41,452 nt of DNA, taken from NCBI GenBank assembly GCA_009774145.1, contig VSND01000038.1, positions 1 to 41,452 of the forward strand, in the 5' to 3' direction. Made by a program: the position numbers and the translations under genes. This DNA is from Lachnospiraceae bacterium (GTDB taxonomy: Bacteria > Bacillota > Clostridia > Lachnospirales > Lachnospiraceae). Shown here piece by piece: positions 1-8,697 of the stretch (within the stretch, counting starts at the first letter, position 1; each line of letters opens with the position of its first letter). A model generated the notes under the pieces. That model was given only the letters and a program-made list of their open reading frames with translations. It searched no databases and was not told where the DNA came from.

Positions 1-777
1 CATCTCTTTTTTCTCCACTTTGAAGTTCACGTCCCGGCCCACCATCATGGCGGCCAGATCGTTTTCGTTCACCTCGTTCACCTTTACGGTCCGGATGTAT
101 TTCCCCTGACGGATGATCGTACAGCTGTCTGCACAGGCGGTAATCTCCTTCAGCTTATGGGTAATCAGGATCACGCTCTTGCCGTCCGCCGTCAGGTTCT
201 CGATGATCTCCATGAGGCCTTCGATCTCCTGGGGAGTCAGAGAAGCGGTTGGTTCATCCAGAATCAGCGTGTCCGCTCCCCGGTAGAGCACTTTCAGAAT
301 CTCAACGCGCTGCTGCATTCCCACAGAAATATCTTCCACCTTCGCATCCGGATCCACCTTCATCCCGTAACGTTCCGAAAGCTCCACTACCCTTTCTCTT
401 GCCGTCCGGTGGTCGATGACCAGCCCTTTGACCGGTTCCACACCCAGGATAATGTTATCTGCCACACTGAAGGGCTGAATCAGCATGAAATGCTGATGCA
501 CCATGCCGATCCCGATATCGATGGCATCCTTCGGACTGGAGAACTGCACTTCCTTTCCGTTGATCAGAATCTGTCCGCTGGTGGGCTTATAAAGCCCGCA
601 GAGCACGTTCATCATCGTACTCTTGCCTGCGCCGTTCTCTCCCAGGATCGCATGCACCTCTCCTTTGTGCACCGTCAGATTGATGTGGTCATTCGCCGTA
701 AAATCGCCGAACTTTTTTACGATGTCCTTCATCTGGACCACAACGGTACCCTCATCCATATGACTTACTCTTCCCAC
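1..777 (-). CDS. Nucleoside-type ABC transporter ATP-binding protein (partial, C-terminal end outside window)
   Basis: Energises uptake of the ligand delivered by the BmpA-type lipoprotein encoded just upstream; by family this is a nucleoside importer (NupO/RbsA-like, normally two fused ATPase domains). Only the first ~259 residues are present. Seen: Walker A (GENGAGKST), Q-loop region with the GMVHQHF motif typical of the BMP/ribose class, an ISVGMQQRVEIL signature, Walker B (LILDEPTASLTPQE) and the H-loop ITHKLKE. I chose the GTG at 777 because AGGAGG lies 7 bases before it; an in-frame ATG at 759 has no good ribosome binding site. It follows bmpA after a hairpin, so it is probably read at a lower level than the binding protein. 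The permease genes would lie beyond the left edge. Confidence 0.93.
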   Translation of the reverse strand, partial: MGRVSHMDEGTVVVQMKDIVKKFGDFTANDHINLTVHKGEVHAILGENGAGKSTMMNVLCGLYKPTSGQILINGKEVQFSSPKDAIDIGIGMVHQHFMLIQPFSVADNIILGVEPVKGLVIDHRTARERVVELSERYGMKVDPDAKVEDISVGMQQRVEILKVLYRGADTLILDEPTASLTPQEIEGLMEIIENLTADGKSVILITHKLKEITACADSCTIIRQGKYIRTVKVNEVNENDLAAMMVGRDVNFKVEKKEM

Positions 778-846
778 TCCCCTGCCTCCTTTTCCATATG
801 TATTTATAAATTCATGCCTCCGGCCGTTTTTCTGCCTGCGGCAGGT

Positions 847-910
847 TTTTAAAAAGAACAGGCGTCAGCACTGCTTTCGAATTGATACCAAAAGCAGCTC
901 TGGCGCCTGC
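847..910 (-). terminator. Intergenic hairpin with T-tract between bmpA-like and ABC ATPase genes
   Basis: A long inverted repeat (arms around 859-877 and 891-909, few mismatches) is followed on the minus strand by TTCTTTTT. It sits between the lipoprotein stop and the ATPase start in the same operon. I infer a partial terminator or mRNA-stabilising hairpin that makes more binding protein than ATPase, as is common in ABC import operons. Confidence 0.7.
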
Positions 911-961
911 ATAAAATCATTCCATTTCTTTCCTGTCAGACGAACCGACTTTCCTGAAATC

Positions 962-2080
962 TTAATCTAACTGATATACATCACCGTGAGCAGCCTCAAA
1001 CTCATCCTTCGTGGAAGGAACAACTACTTCACCATTGATGATCTTTGTCTTCACCTCTTCTACTGCTGCAACCACTTCATCAGTCAGCAGATCCTGTGTC
1101 GGTGCGATGTCAACGCCGCCGACCGGCAGATCATACGTATGGATACCGCTCTCCAGAGTTCCTGCAATCAGGGACTCTACCGCATCATAAACCGCATTAT
1201 CCACTCTCTTCATGGCAGAAGTGATAATGGTGTTGGGAGCGATGCCGGACTGGTCGCTGTCCACGCCGATCGCATAAACGCCTGCTTCCTGGCATGCCTC
1301 GATCACACCCAGACCCGTAGCGCCTGCTGCATGGAACACGATGTCTGCGCCATTGGTAATAGCCGTATTGGCATTCGTCTTACCGGTAGCAGAATCAGCA
1401 AAAGAGTTCGCATTGAACTGCTGAATGGTTACATCCGGATTCGCATCCAGAGCGCCTGCGCAGTAGCCGTATCCAAACAGGTTCATGTTGTCATTTGCCA
1501 TACCGATGACAAATCCAATATTGTTGGTTTCTGTCATAAGACCTGCCACATATCCCACCAGATAGGACGCCTGCTCCTGCTTGAACATCAGGCAGCTTAC
1601 ATTGTCCAGCTCGATGGTTGCATCATCAATGATGGCAAACTTCACATCCGGATTCGCCTCTGCAGCCGCTTTGGTTGCATCTGCCAGCATATAGCCGACA
1701 CTGATAATCAGGTCATACTCTTCATCAATAAAGGTTTCAATATTCGGCACATAGTCTGCATCGGTAGCAGACTCCAGATAGTTTGCCTCTACGCCGAGAT
1801 CTGCCATGGCTCTCTGAAGGCCTTCCCATGCAGACTGGTTGAAGGAACCGTCATTGACGCCGCCCACATCCGTGATCAGGCCGATCTTGAAGTCAGCGCC
1901 GTTTCCTGCTGCATCTGCAGCCGGAGCCTCTGCATCCTCATCGGACACTTCGACCTCTCCTTCCGGAGCATCCGCTGCCGGCTCTGCAGTGGAACCGCCG
2001 TCAGAAGAACCGCCTCCGCAGGCTGTCATCGCTGCTGTCATTGCTGCTGTCAGTAATACTGCCAGAATTTTCTTTTTCAT
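962..2080 (-). CDS. BMP family lipoprotein (BmpA/PnrA-like nucleoside-binding protein)
   Basis: Extracellular substrate-binding lipoprotein of an ABC importer; characterised family members (PnrA, BmpA) bind purine nucleosides. The 372-residue protein has a lipoprotein signal peptide with Cys21 as the lipidated residue (MTAC), an acidic Ala/Glu-rich linker to about residue 62, and then a BMP domain beginning with the hallmark DVGGVNDGSFNQ (71-82). The start has a good AAAGGAG site. It lies between adenosine deaminase upstream and the transporter ATPase downstream, all on one strand, which supports nucleoside rather than sugar uptake. Its ~100-base leader is highly structured and preceded by an extended -10 promoter. 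Exact ligand is inferred, not shown. Confidence 0.92.
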   Translation of the reverse strand: MKKKILAVLLTAAMTAAMTACGGGSSDGGSTAEPAADAPEGEVEVSDEDAEAPAADAAGNGADFKIGLITDVGGVNDGSFNQSAWEGLQRAMADLGVEANYLESATDADYVPNIETFIDEEYDLIISVGYMLADATKAAAEANPDVKFAIIDDATIELDNVSCLMFKQEQASYLVGYVAGLMTETNNIGFVIGMANDNMNLFGYGYCAGALDANPDVTIQQFNANSFADSATGKTNANTAITNGADIVFHAAGATGLGVIEACQEAGVYAIGVDSDQSGIAPNTIITSAMKRVDNAVYDAVESLIAGTLESGIHTYDLPVGGVDIAPTQDLLTDEVVAAVEEVKTKIINGEVVVPSTKDEFEAAHGDVYQLD

Positions 2081-2089
2081 ATGTTTTTC

Positions 2090-2188
2090 TCCTTTCCCTT
2101 GGTGGCTTTCGCCCGAAACCGCTCAGGCGCACGGCTTTCGCAGCCCTGCATCCGTCATACCGCATGGTATCCTGAGACAGGCTTTCGC
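2090..2188 (-). promoter_or_regulatory. Structured 5' leader of the bmpA-like gene with three GCGAAAGCC repeats
   Basis: Read on the minus strand, the leader contains GCGAAAGCC three times (plus-strand positions 2180-2188, 2133-2141, 2104-2112). It can fold into a three-way junction: outer stem CTCAGG/CCTGAG (2171-2176 with 2122-2127), one arm ATACC-ATGC-GGTAT (2157-2170), and a second arm GGCT-GCGAA-AGCC. I could not match it to purine, TPP, c-di-GMP or other riboswitch consensus sequences that I know. It could be a regulatory RNA or simply a stable leader. Confidence 0.4.
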
Positions 2189-2192
2189 TTTT

Positions 2193-2201
2193 ATCATATC
2201 A
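2193..2201 (-). promoter_or_regulatory. Extended -10 promoter for bmpA-like gene
   Basis: Minus-strand TGATATGAT is an extended -10 element (TG-n-TATGAT). No good -35 lies 17 bases upstream. Transcription from here would begin close to the first GCGAAAGCC repeat, so the whole structured leader would be in the RNA. Confidence 0.5.
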
Positions 2202-2291
2202 TCTTTGCGTCAAAAAAGGAAGCAGGAATTTTAAATTTCCAGTATTTCCGCCGAAATGGTCTTTTGCAGACCCGGATACCGCACCTTGCTT

Positions 2292-3272
2292 TCATCCGAA
2301 CTTCAGGCTGTACAGCCTGTGTTTTACCTGTTCATCTGCAAAGGACACCTCTGCTGCATTCCGGAAGAAACGTTCCAGTTCCTCCTTTGCAACCCCATAC
2401 TCCCGGGATACAAATTCCATCTCCCGGGTCATGCTGGTACTGCTCACGGTCCGGTTATCTGTATTCAGTGTTACCAGAAGCCCGGCATCCATGAACTCCC
2501 GGATCGGATATTCGTCCTTTCGGGCCGCCCGGGTCTGCAGGTTGCTTGTGGGGCACATCTCGATGCCGATCCTTTTGTCTGCGCAGAGTTTCTGCGCCGC
2601 CGGATGGCCTTTCAGGGCGATTCCATGGCCCACCCGCGAGGCGCCGCACTCCACAGCTTCCAGGACATTTTCCACCCTGCCGCATTCTCCGGCATGAATC
2701 GTAAAGGGAAATCCGAGTTTCCCTGCCTGTGCAAAAAGATCCCGAAATCCTTCCATCGGCCAGGATGCCTCGTCTCCCGCCAGATCCACCGCGCACAGCC
2801 CTTCTCCAAGGTACTCTCTGCATACCTTCATCATGGCGAGACTGTCTGCCTGCGGATGATGCCGCATGGCGCAGGCGATTACATTCCACGAGACCTGACA
2901 CTGCGCCTGTGCCTCCTTCAGACCGTCCAGAACCGCTTCCACCGCCTGCCTGCAGCTCAGATGCTCATGCACGGATGACAGAGGCGCAAAACGAACCTCC
3001 ATATATACCACATGTTCCTCTGCCGCATTAAGCAGAAGCTCTTTTGCCGCCATTCGAAGTCCTTCTTCTTTCTGTACGCACTGAAGCGGCAGGCGGAACC
3101 GGTCCAGATATTCCGCCAGATTCTGACAGCTGTCTTTGGCCTCCAGCTCTGCCGGATCCACCTTTTTCTGCAGAATTTTTTCCACACACTGCCGTGTCAT
3201 GGAACCGTCCAGGTGACAGTGCAGGTCAATTTTCGGCAGATCTTTCATCCTGTTTTTCTGCTTCTCTTCCAT
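2292..3272 (-). CDS. add: Adenosine deaminase
   Basis: Hydrolytic deamination of adenosine/deoxyadenosine to inosine in the cytoplasm (purine salvage). The 326-residue length fits the family. Zinc and substrate motifs are present: KIDLHCHLDGS (14-24), HAGE (193-196), RVGHGIAL (213-220), TSNLQT (242-247) and LNTDNRTVSST (269-279). The TDN in place of TDD is a variant I know from other bacterial adenosine deaminases, so I do not read it as a defect. The start at 3272 has GAGG 6 bases upstream; a second ATG at 3248 is possible. It is co-oriented with the nucleoside-binding lipoprotein 211 bases downstream, which suggests uptake and deamination are linked. Confidence 0.95.
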   Translation of the reverse strand: MEEKQKNRMKDLPKIDLHCHLDGSMTRQCVEKILQKKVDPAELEAKDSCQNLAEYLDRFRLPLQCVQKEEGLRMAAKELLLNAAEEHVVYMEVRFAPLSSVHEHLSCRQAVEAVLDGLKEAQAQCQVSWNVIACAMRHHPQADSLAMMKVCREYLGEGLCAVDLAGDEASWPMEGFRDLFAQAGKLGFPFTIHAGECGRVENVLEAVECGASRVGHGIALKGHPAAQKLCADKRIGIEMCPTSNLQTRAARKDEYPIREFMDAGLLVTLNTDNRTVSSTSMTREMEFVSREYGVAKEELERFFRNAAEVSFADEQVKHRLYSLKFG

Positions 3273-3456
3273 CTCGTACCTCTTTCCATGTATAAGCCTT
3301 CACAAAAAATCCGCACCAGAACATCCACTTCGAGACGGACTTCTGAATCTGACTGTTATTATATCAGACGGCCGGATACCATGTAAAGCCTCTCTGAAGC
3401 CTGCGTCTGGCTGAACACCGGCGCAGATGTGAAAAACAACAATCTTTTACATAAAA

Positions 3457-3485
3457 TCGACTCTTCGCATGAAATGTGATATAAT
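3457..3485 (+). promoter_or_regulatory. Sigma-A promoter for DUF885 lipoprotein
   Basis: TCGACT (3457-3462) and TATAAT (3480-3485) are separated by 17 bases, and the -10 is extended (TGATATAAT). It is the only convincing promoter in the 285-base gap between add and the lipoprotein gene; nothing else is evident there. Confidence 0.75.
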
Positions 3486-3557
3486 ACTTTTAAACAGACC
3501 GGCCATGGTACCTGCCGTCTGAATTATATCTGGACACATTTAAAGGGAGATCATACC

Positions 3558-5357
3558 ATGTACAGAAAAAATATTCATTTGATACGCATATCTGCACTCA
3601 CTCTGTCAGCCTCATTCCTGCTCTTTGGCTGCACCCGGAATACCCCGCCCCCCGAAACAGAGACTGAACGTATTCCGACCGCTGATTTCGCTGCCGAAGA
3701 ACAGTTTCAGGAAATGATCCACAATCTCTTCTATGATACGGTCACCAGCTCCGGTCTGACCATGCATTCCATGCTGACGGATCCGGAAGCATACGGCATC
3801 ACTGAATACCCGGAAACTCTGGGAGACTACAGCATCCAGGCGCTTCAGGACAATTATGCAGAGCTTCGGGAAGATTATGAAAAGCTTCTTTCCATTGACC
3901 GGAGTGCACTGTCCCCGGAACTTCAGACAGACTACGATATTCTGCTGGAATATATGGAGACCGAGCAGGAGGGGGAAAAGTTTTTACTCTATGATCATCC
4001 TTTTTCTGCGATCAGCGGCGTTCAGGTAGAGCTTCCCATCGTCCTTGCGGAATACAGTTTCCGGACGCCGGAAGATGCAGAGCACTATCTGGCTCTCCTC
4101 TCCAGTATCGACGAGTATTATGATCAGCTTCTGAAATATGTGCAGGCACAAAAGGAGGCCGGCATCTTTCTGTCTGACCAGACAATCAGCGACGTGCTCG
4201 ACTCCTGTCAGTCCTATCTGGACGCCCCTGAAACCGGCATGATGGCAGAGACATTTCTGTCACGGCTTGACAGCCTTACGGAACTTTCACAGGAGGACCG
4301 GGAAGCATTGATCTCCAGAAATGAAGAGATCCTGAAGAATGATTTTACCGCTGCCTATGTAACCCTGACCGAAGGGCTTGAAGACATGAAGGGACATGCC
4401 GAATCTCCCTCCGGCGCTTCTTCTCTCCCCAACGGAACAGAATACTATGAATATCTGCTGAAATCTTCCACTTATACTTCTTATCAGAATCCGAAAGCAT
4501 TAAAAGATGCAATCGCCGGCAGAATGCTGGATGAACTGGACCATGCGCAGGAACTGATGAGCCAGGATCCGGAACTGATCTACGATCTCTATCAGTTCGA
4601 TTTCTCCATTCAGGATCCGGAAGATGCATTGACTGACCTGCAGACGAAGCTGCTTACCGATTTCCCGGAAGTCCCTGCCTATGCGTATGAAGTCCGGACG
4701 CTTCCGGAAGCGCTGGAGCCGTACACAAGCCCTGCTTTTTACCTGTCGCCCCCCATCGACACGCAGAATGAGAATTTTATCTATATCAACCAGTCTTCCG
4801 TCGCCGCACGCAATGACATCTATACAGTCATGGCGCACGAGGGGTATCCGGGACACCTGTACCAGTGCAATTATTTTAATACGGTAAATCACAGCCTCCT
4901 GCGTTCCCTGATGAGTTTTTCCTGCTATGTGGAAGGCTGGGCCACCTATGTCCAGTATCTGGCCTATCAGTGGGACGACCAGATCCGTCCGGAGCTGGCT
5001 GAGCTTCTTGCCATCAACGAGTCCGCATATCTGGCGCTGTATGCGCTTGTAGACTATCAGGTCAATTATGAAGGCATGACGGTGGAAGAACTCGGAGAAT
5101 TCTTGAATGAGCTGTTCAGAATCAGCAATCCCGAAGCGGCAGATTCTCTCTATCAGATCGTCTGCGAAGACCCGGCAAACTATATGAAATATTATGTTGG
5201 ATATCTGGAGATCTCAGAAATGAGGGAGAAAGCAGAAGAAGTTCTGGGAAATGATTTTGATGCAAAGGCATTTCATACTTTCCTTCTGGATTTTGGGCCG
5301 GCTCCTTTTTCCCTGATATGGGAGCATTTTGACGAATGGCTTCTCTCACAGAAATAA
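3558..5357 (+). CDS. DUF885 family lipoprotein, predicted zinc metallopeptidase
   Basis: Predicted membrane-anchored extracellular peptidase; the substrate is unknown. The 599-residue protein starts with a lipoprotein signal whose lipobox is LFGC (Cys near residue 25), followed by a short Pro/Glu-rich linker and the DUF885 domain to the end. The key sequence is HEGYPGH at residues 427-433, which has the spacing of zinc ligands in this family, followed by a conserved YVEGWATY segment about 30 residues later that supplies a Glu. GGGAG lies upstream of the ATG at suitable spacing. It is transcribed alone, divergently from add. Metal binding and catalysis are family inference. Confidence 0.9.
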   Translation: MYRKNIHLIRISALTLSASFLLFGCTRNTPPPETETERIPTADFAAEEQFQEMIHNLFYDTVTSSGLTMHSMLTDPEAYGITEYPETLGDYSIQALQDNYAELREDYEKLLSIDRSALSPELQTDYDILLEYMETEQEGEKFLLYDHPFSAISGVQVELPIVLAEYSFRTPEDAEHYLALLSSIDEYYDQLLKYVQAQKEAGIFLSDQTISDVLDSCQSYLDAPETGMMAETFLSRLDSLTELSQEDREALISRNEEILKNDFTAAYVTLTEGLEDMKGHAESPSGASSLPNGTEYYEYLLKSSTYTSYQNPKALKDAIAGRMLDELDHAQELMSQDPELIYDLYQFDFSIQDPEDALTDLQTKLLTDFPEVPAYAYEVRTLPEALEPYTSPAFYLSPPIDTQNENFIYINQSSVAARNDIYTVMAHEGYPGHLYQCNYFNTVNHSLLRSLMSFSCYVEGWATYVQYLAYQWDDQIRPELAELLAINESAYLALYALVDYQVNYEGMTVEELGEFLNELFRISNPEAADSLYQIVCEDPANYMKYYVGYLEISEMREKAEEVLGNDFDAKAFHTFLLDFGPAPFSLIWEHFDEWLLSQK

Positions 5358-5390
5358 AAACCGGAAGATGCCTTACCGGACAGATACTGC

Positions 5391-5462
5391 GGAAAAATAA
5401 AATCCTGTCTGTATACGCGTAAGCCCTGTATGAAACAGCGCTTCCAGGTACACAGGCAGGAT
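5391..5462 (-). terminator. Terminator of ddh
   Basis: A 15-base inverted repeat (5402-5416 with 5448-5462, two mismatches) with an inner small hairpin is followed on the minus strand by TTTTATTTTT. It ends the ddh transcript 10 bases after the stop. It may also slow readthrough from the convergent DUF885 gene. Confidence 0.8.
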
Positions 5463-5471
5463 CCGTTTCTG

Positions 5472-6458
5472 CTACAGCATCGAAGCCCGCAGTTCTTCCC
5501 CGCTCTTTGCGCTCAGATAAGCCGGAGGGATATCAAAGACGGTCTTGCAGCCGGTCTGTCCTTCGCACGCCAGCCTGTATGCGGCTCTTGCATATGCAGC
5601 GATTACACTGGAGGTAAATTCCGGATTGGAATCCAGCTTCAGGCTGTATTCGATCAGATGCCGGTGCTCTTTCTCCCAGCCGGTCACGCCGCTGCGGAGG
5701 ACGAAACCTCCATGAGGAATCCCGCTGTGATTCTTTTTCAGCTCTTCCTCACTGATAAAATGCACCGTCGTATCATAATCTGCAAAATAGTTGGGCATGG
5801 TCTTGATCTCCTGCTCCACTTTTGCCGCATCCGCTCCCTCTTCCAGCACTACAAAGCACTCTCTCGTATGTTTCTGACGTGTGGTCAGTTCCGGAGTTTC
5901 TCCCTTTCTGACTGCAGACAGTGCCGTTTCCACCGGAATCGTATACTGTTTTGCATCTTTCACTCCTTCAATGCGGCGGATGGCGTCCGAATGTCCCTGA
6001 CTTACTCCCCTGCCCCAGAACGTATAATCCTTTCCCTCCGGCAGAATCGCATTGGCATACATACGGTTCAGGGAAAACATACCCGGATCCCAGCCAACCG
6101 AGATCAGCGCTGTCTTTCCTGCCTCTTTTGCCGCCGCATCCACCGCAGCAAAATGCTCCGGTATCCTGGCATGCGTGTCAAAACTGTCTACCACATGAAA
6201 CATCTTCGCATACTCCGGCGTCTGTTTCGGAAGATCCGTAGCGCTTCCGCCGCAGATGATCAGCACATCGATCCGGTCCTTCCACTGCCCGGCCTCACTG
6301 ACTCTGCACACCTGTGCTGTTTCTGTAAGGATCTTTACATCCTCCGGATTTCTTCTGGTAAATACTGCCAAAAGTTCCATATCCGGATTCTGACGGATGG
6401 CGCATTCCACGCCCCGTCCCAGATTTCCATAGCCCAAAATTCCAATTCTGATACCCAT
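5472..6458 (-). CDS. ddh: meso-Diaminopimelate D-dehydrogenase
   Basis: NADPH-dependent one-step reductive amination of tetrahydrodipicolinate to meso-diaminopimelate, bypassing the succinylase/acetylase branches of lysine and peptidoglycan precursor synthesis. The 328-residue length matches the family. Seen: N-terminal Rossmann motif GILGYGNLGRGV (6-17), VDSFDTHARIP, the SVGWDPGMFS segment and WGRGVSQGHSDAIRRI, all of which are characteristic of Ddh. AGGAGG precedes the ATG by about 9 bases. It sits alone between FliB and a terminator, with no other lysine genes near. Confidence 0.95.
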   Translation of the reverse strand: MGIRIGILGYGNLGRGVECAIRQNPDMELLAVFTRRNPEDVKILTETAQVCRVSEAGQWKDRIDVLIICGGSATDLPKQTPEYAKMFHVVDSFDTHARIPEHFAAVDAAAKEAGKTALISVGWDPGMFSLNRMYANAILPEGKDYTFWGRGVSQGHSDAIRRIEGVKDAKQYTIPVETALSAVRKGETPELTTRQKHTRECFVVLEEGADAAKVEQEIKTMPNYFADYDTTVHFISEEELKKNHSGIPHGGFVLRSGVTGWEKEHRHLIEYSLKLDSNPEFTSSVIAAYARAAYRLACEGQTGCKTVFDIPPAYLSAKSGEELRASML

Positions 6459-6569
6459 CTCTCCATCCTCCTGCTATCCATTTTACTGCTGTAAATATTT
6501 TCGCTCACAAGTATAAAATATCATGTTTATACGGCTGTTCATTCAAACAGGCAACCCAACCATCTGTCA

Positions 6570-6613
6570 GGGACACAGATTCCTGTAAGTCCCATCGAAG
6601 AACGCCGTGTCCC
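6570..6613 (-). other. Inverted repeat between FliB-like gene and ddh
   Basis: GGGACAC (6570-6576) pairs perfectly with GTGTCCC (6607-6613), with further pairing inside the 30-base loop possible. No T-tract follows on either strand, so it is not a classical terminator. It could be an RNA processing or stability element in the 183-base gap upstream of ddh. Confidence 0.3.
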
Positions 6614-6641
6614 CGGCAGGCATTCGGGCCGTTTCAGCTCC

Positions 6642-7793
6642 TCACCCAAGAACTGCCAGAAGCAGTTTCTTCAGGCAGAAATCCTTCTCCTCTGCCGCCA
6701 TATCTTCCATCGCTTCCATATTCAGGTCTGAATGCTCCGTCTCCCGGGCATAACGGTGCGCCAGTTCCACCCGGTCATCAAAAGACAGCTCCCGCCCTTT
6801 TTCCAGCCATACCGCCGTATAAAGCTCCCGGATTAAAAGCGTGTGCACCACAGCCAGCTTCACCTTGCTGAACAGATCCCCGTCATATACGGCGCCGCAG
6901 AGATAGCAGAAGATATAATACATAAGAAGCTGCTCATACTCATAATTCTTCTCCTGAAAAGCATCTGCAAATGCCCGGCATGCCTCCCCATAGTCTTTTG
7001 CGGAAAGTTCCTGATACAGCCGCCGCTCCCGTTTTTTCAGTTCCTCCTGCCAGCCCCGGTTCAGCATTTCCAGCCGGTATAATTTCTGCCACAGTCTCCG
7101 GCACTGCGTCCGCCTTCCCTGCCTGTCGTTCTGAAATTCTGCAAATTTTCTCTCCGCCGTTTTCAAAAATGCAGGGCGGGAATAACGCTTCAGCAGGTCA
7201 TCCACTTCATGAAGCTGCTCCCGCCGGATCCGTTCCTGAAGGTCATGCGCAGTCGAAAGGAGCAGCGACATCCTGAATTCCAGCGAAAGCTCCCGGTTCT
7301 GAATCACTTCGTAGTAATAATCCCGTATCTCATTGAGTTTCGTAAACAGAAAAAAATCAAACTGCTCATACTCTTCTTCCGGCGTCTCCCGATATTCATT
7401 TAAAAAAGCCAGCTTCTTTTCCTGTCCGAGCATCAGCTTTGCCGCCGCCGGACAGGACAGGGACAAAGAGATCTCTCTCAGATTTTCATACTCCTCATAA
7501 TGCCTCGGATACCGGGTGCAGGTCTTGCAGAGCATGTCTTCTCCTGCTTCCTTATAGATATCACACAGATTCTCTTCATTCAGGAAAGCACAGCGTCCGT
7601 TGTACTGCTCAAAGGCTTCCTTCTCCCAGTCTATGGAATTTCTCAGCCGGTTTCCGAAAAAGCCCGGATATTTCCGGTATTTTTTCAATGATACCGGATC
7701 AATGGCGATCTTCCAGCCCTGACAGCAGGTATCGCTGCATGCGGACGCTTCACACTGAAAATCATACAGATACTCCGGATACGTATATTCCAT
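6642..7793 (-). CDS. FliB family protein (flagellin lysine-N-methylase-like)
   Basis: FliB of Salmonella methylates surface lysines of flagellin; related proteins are widespread in Clostridia, often without flagella. This 383-residue protein has the conserved N-terminal cysteine-rich region: C14/C19/C23-C24 followed by GW (CEASACSDTCCQGW), then a CAFL...LCDIYKE...MLCKTCTRYPRHYEEY block near residues 68-102, consistent with an iron-sulphur or zinc site. The rest is alpha-helical and charged. AAAGGAG precedes the ATG. It lies 47 bases after the methionine aminopeptidase gene in the same direction. No flagellar gene is visible, so flagellin is not a supported substrate here. Confidence 0.85.
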   Translation of the reverse strand: MEYTYPEYLYDFQCEASACSDTCCQGWKIAIDPVSLKKYRKYPGFFGNRLRNSIDWEKEAFEQYNGRCAFLNEENLCDIYKEAGEDMLCKTCTRYPRHYEEYENLREISLSLSCPAAAKLMLGQEKKLAFLNEYRETPEEEYEQFDFFLFTKLNEIRDYYYEVIQNRELSLEFRMSLLLSTAHDLQERIRREQLHEVDDLLKRYSRPAFLKTAERKFAEFQNDRQGRRTQCRRLWQKLYRLEMLNRGWQEELKKRERRLYQELSAKDYGEACRAFADAFQEKNYEYEQLLMYYIFCYLCGAVYDGDLFSKVKLAVVHTLLIRELYTAVWLEKGRELSFDDRVELAHRYARETEHSDLNMEAMEDMAAEEKDFCLKKLLLAVLG

Positions 7794-7840
7794 CCCTCAT
7801 TCTCCTTTCCGTATTTTTTCATTCTGTTGTTTTCTGAAAA

Positions 7841-8626
7841 TTACCAGGACATGAGCTCATAACCGTCTTCCATCACGGCAACCGTCACTTCCCACTGGGC
7901 AGACGGCATCCCGTCCTCCGTATAGACGGTCCAGCCATTTTCTTCATCCACATAGAAATCCGGCGATCCCATATTGATCATCGGTTCGATCGTAAATACC
8001 ATTCCAGGCACCATAATCTCCCCGCTGCCCTTCGGCGCCACATAACTGACCCATGGGTCTTCATGAAATTCAAGCCCTACCCCATGTCCGCCGATATCCT
8101 CCACAACCGAATATCCCTGGCTCTCTGCATACAGGTGGACCGCATGCCCCATATCCCCGATCGGTCTCCAGGGCTTTACCTCCAGAAGCCCCACCTGCAC
8201 TGCTTCCTTTGCTGCCTGTACCAGACGCCTTTTGTCCGCGCTGACTTCCCCGATACAGAACGTCCTGGATGCATCTGAAAAATATCCTTTGTAAATCGTG
8301 GACACATCCACATTGATGATATCGCCCTCCTTCAATATCACCCTCTCATCCGGTATTCCATGACAAACGACACTGTTTAAAGAAGTACAGACGCTTTTGG
8401 GAAATCCCTCAAAATTCAGAGGCGCCGGAACTGCTCCCATCTCTGTGGTCAGACGATAAACCCACTGATCGATCTCTTCCGTGGAAATGCCTGCACAGAT
8501 ATTCTGCTGTACATAATCCAGCACCGCCGTATTGATCTTTCCGCTTTCACGGATCCCGTCAAGCTGACTGCGGCTCTTCACAAGTACTCCGCCCACCTTC
8601 ATGATCCGTTTTTTTCTTCGTCTCAT
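7841..8626 (-). CDS. map: Methionine aminopeptidase, type I
   Basis: Removes the N-terminal Met from nascent proteins; cytoplasmic dimetal enzyme. The metal ligands are visible in order: Asp in NVDVST, Asp in YFSDAS, His in GGHGVGLEFHEDP, Glu in FTIEPM and Glu in QWEVTV. From the ATG at 8626 it is 261 residues; AGAGGAG lies 11 bases upstream. Alternatives are the ATG at 8602 (weaker site) and a GTG at 8689, which I reject because a -10-like TATGAT lies between it and 8626. The gene has a non-standard upstream neighbour (GNAT) rather than the ribosomal-protein operon where one map copy commonly sits, so a second map elsewhere is likely. Confidence 0.92.
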   Translation of the reverse strand: MRRRKKRIMKVGGVLVKSRSQLDGIRESGKINTAVLDYVQQNICAGISTEEIDQWVYRLTTEMGAVPAPLNFEGFPKSVCTSLNSVVCHGIPDERVILKEGDIINVDVSTIYKGYFSDASRTFCIGEVSADKRRLVQAAKEAVQVGLLEVKPWRPIGDMGHAVHLYAESQGYSVVEDIGGHGVGLEFHEDPWVSYVAPKGSGEIMVPGMVFTIEPMINMGSPDFYVDEENGWTVYTEDGMPSAQWEVTVAVMEDGYELMSW

Positions 8627-8697
8627 ATCGCAATAAACTCCTCTTATCTCTCTGTCTCTCATCATACCATAAATATCCGGAAAGAACACCTGAATTT

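Noticed and set aside
986..2056. Long plus-strand open frame of 356 codons opposite the BmpA-like gene
   Set aside because: Pure shadow: low-complexity Cys/His/Ile-rich translation, no ribosome binding site, and the minus strand encodes a clear lipoprotein.
2081..2291. Purine, TPP or c-di-GMP riboswitch upstream of the BmpA-like gene
   Set aside because: The conserved core sequences of these aptamers are not present; only an unclassified structure remains.
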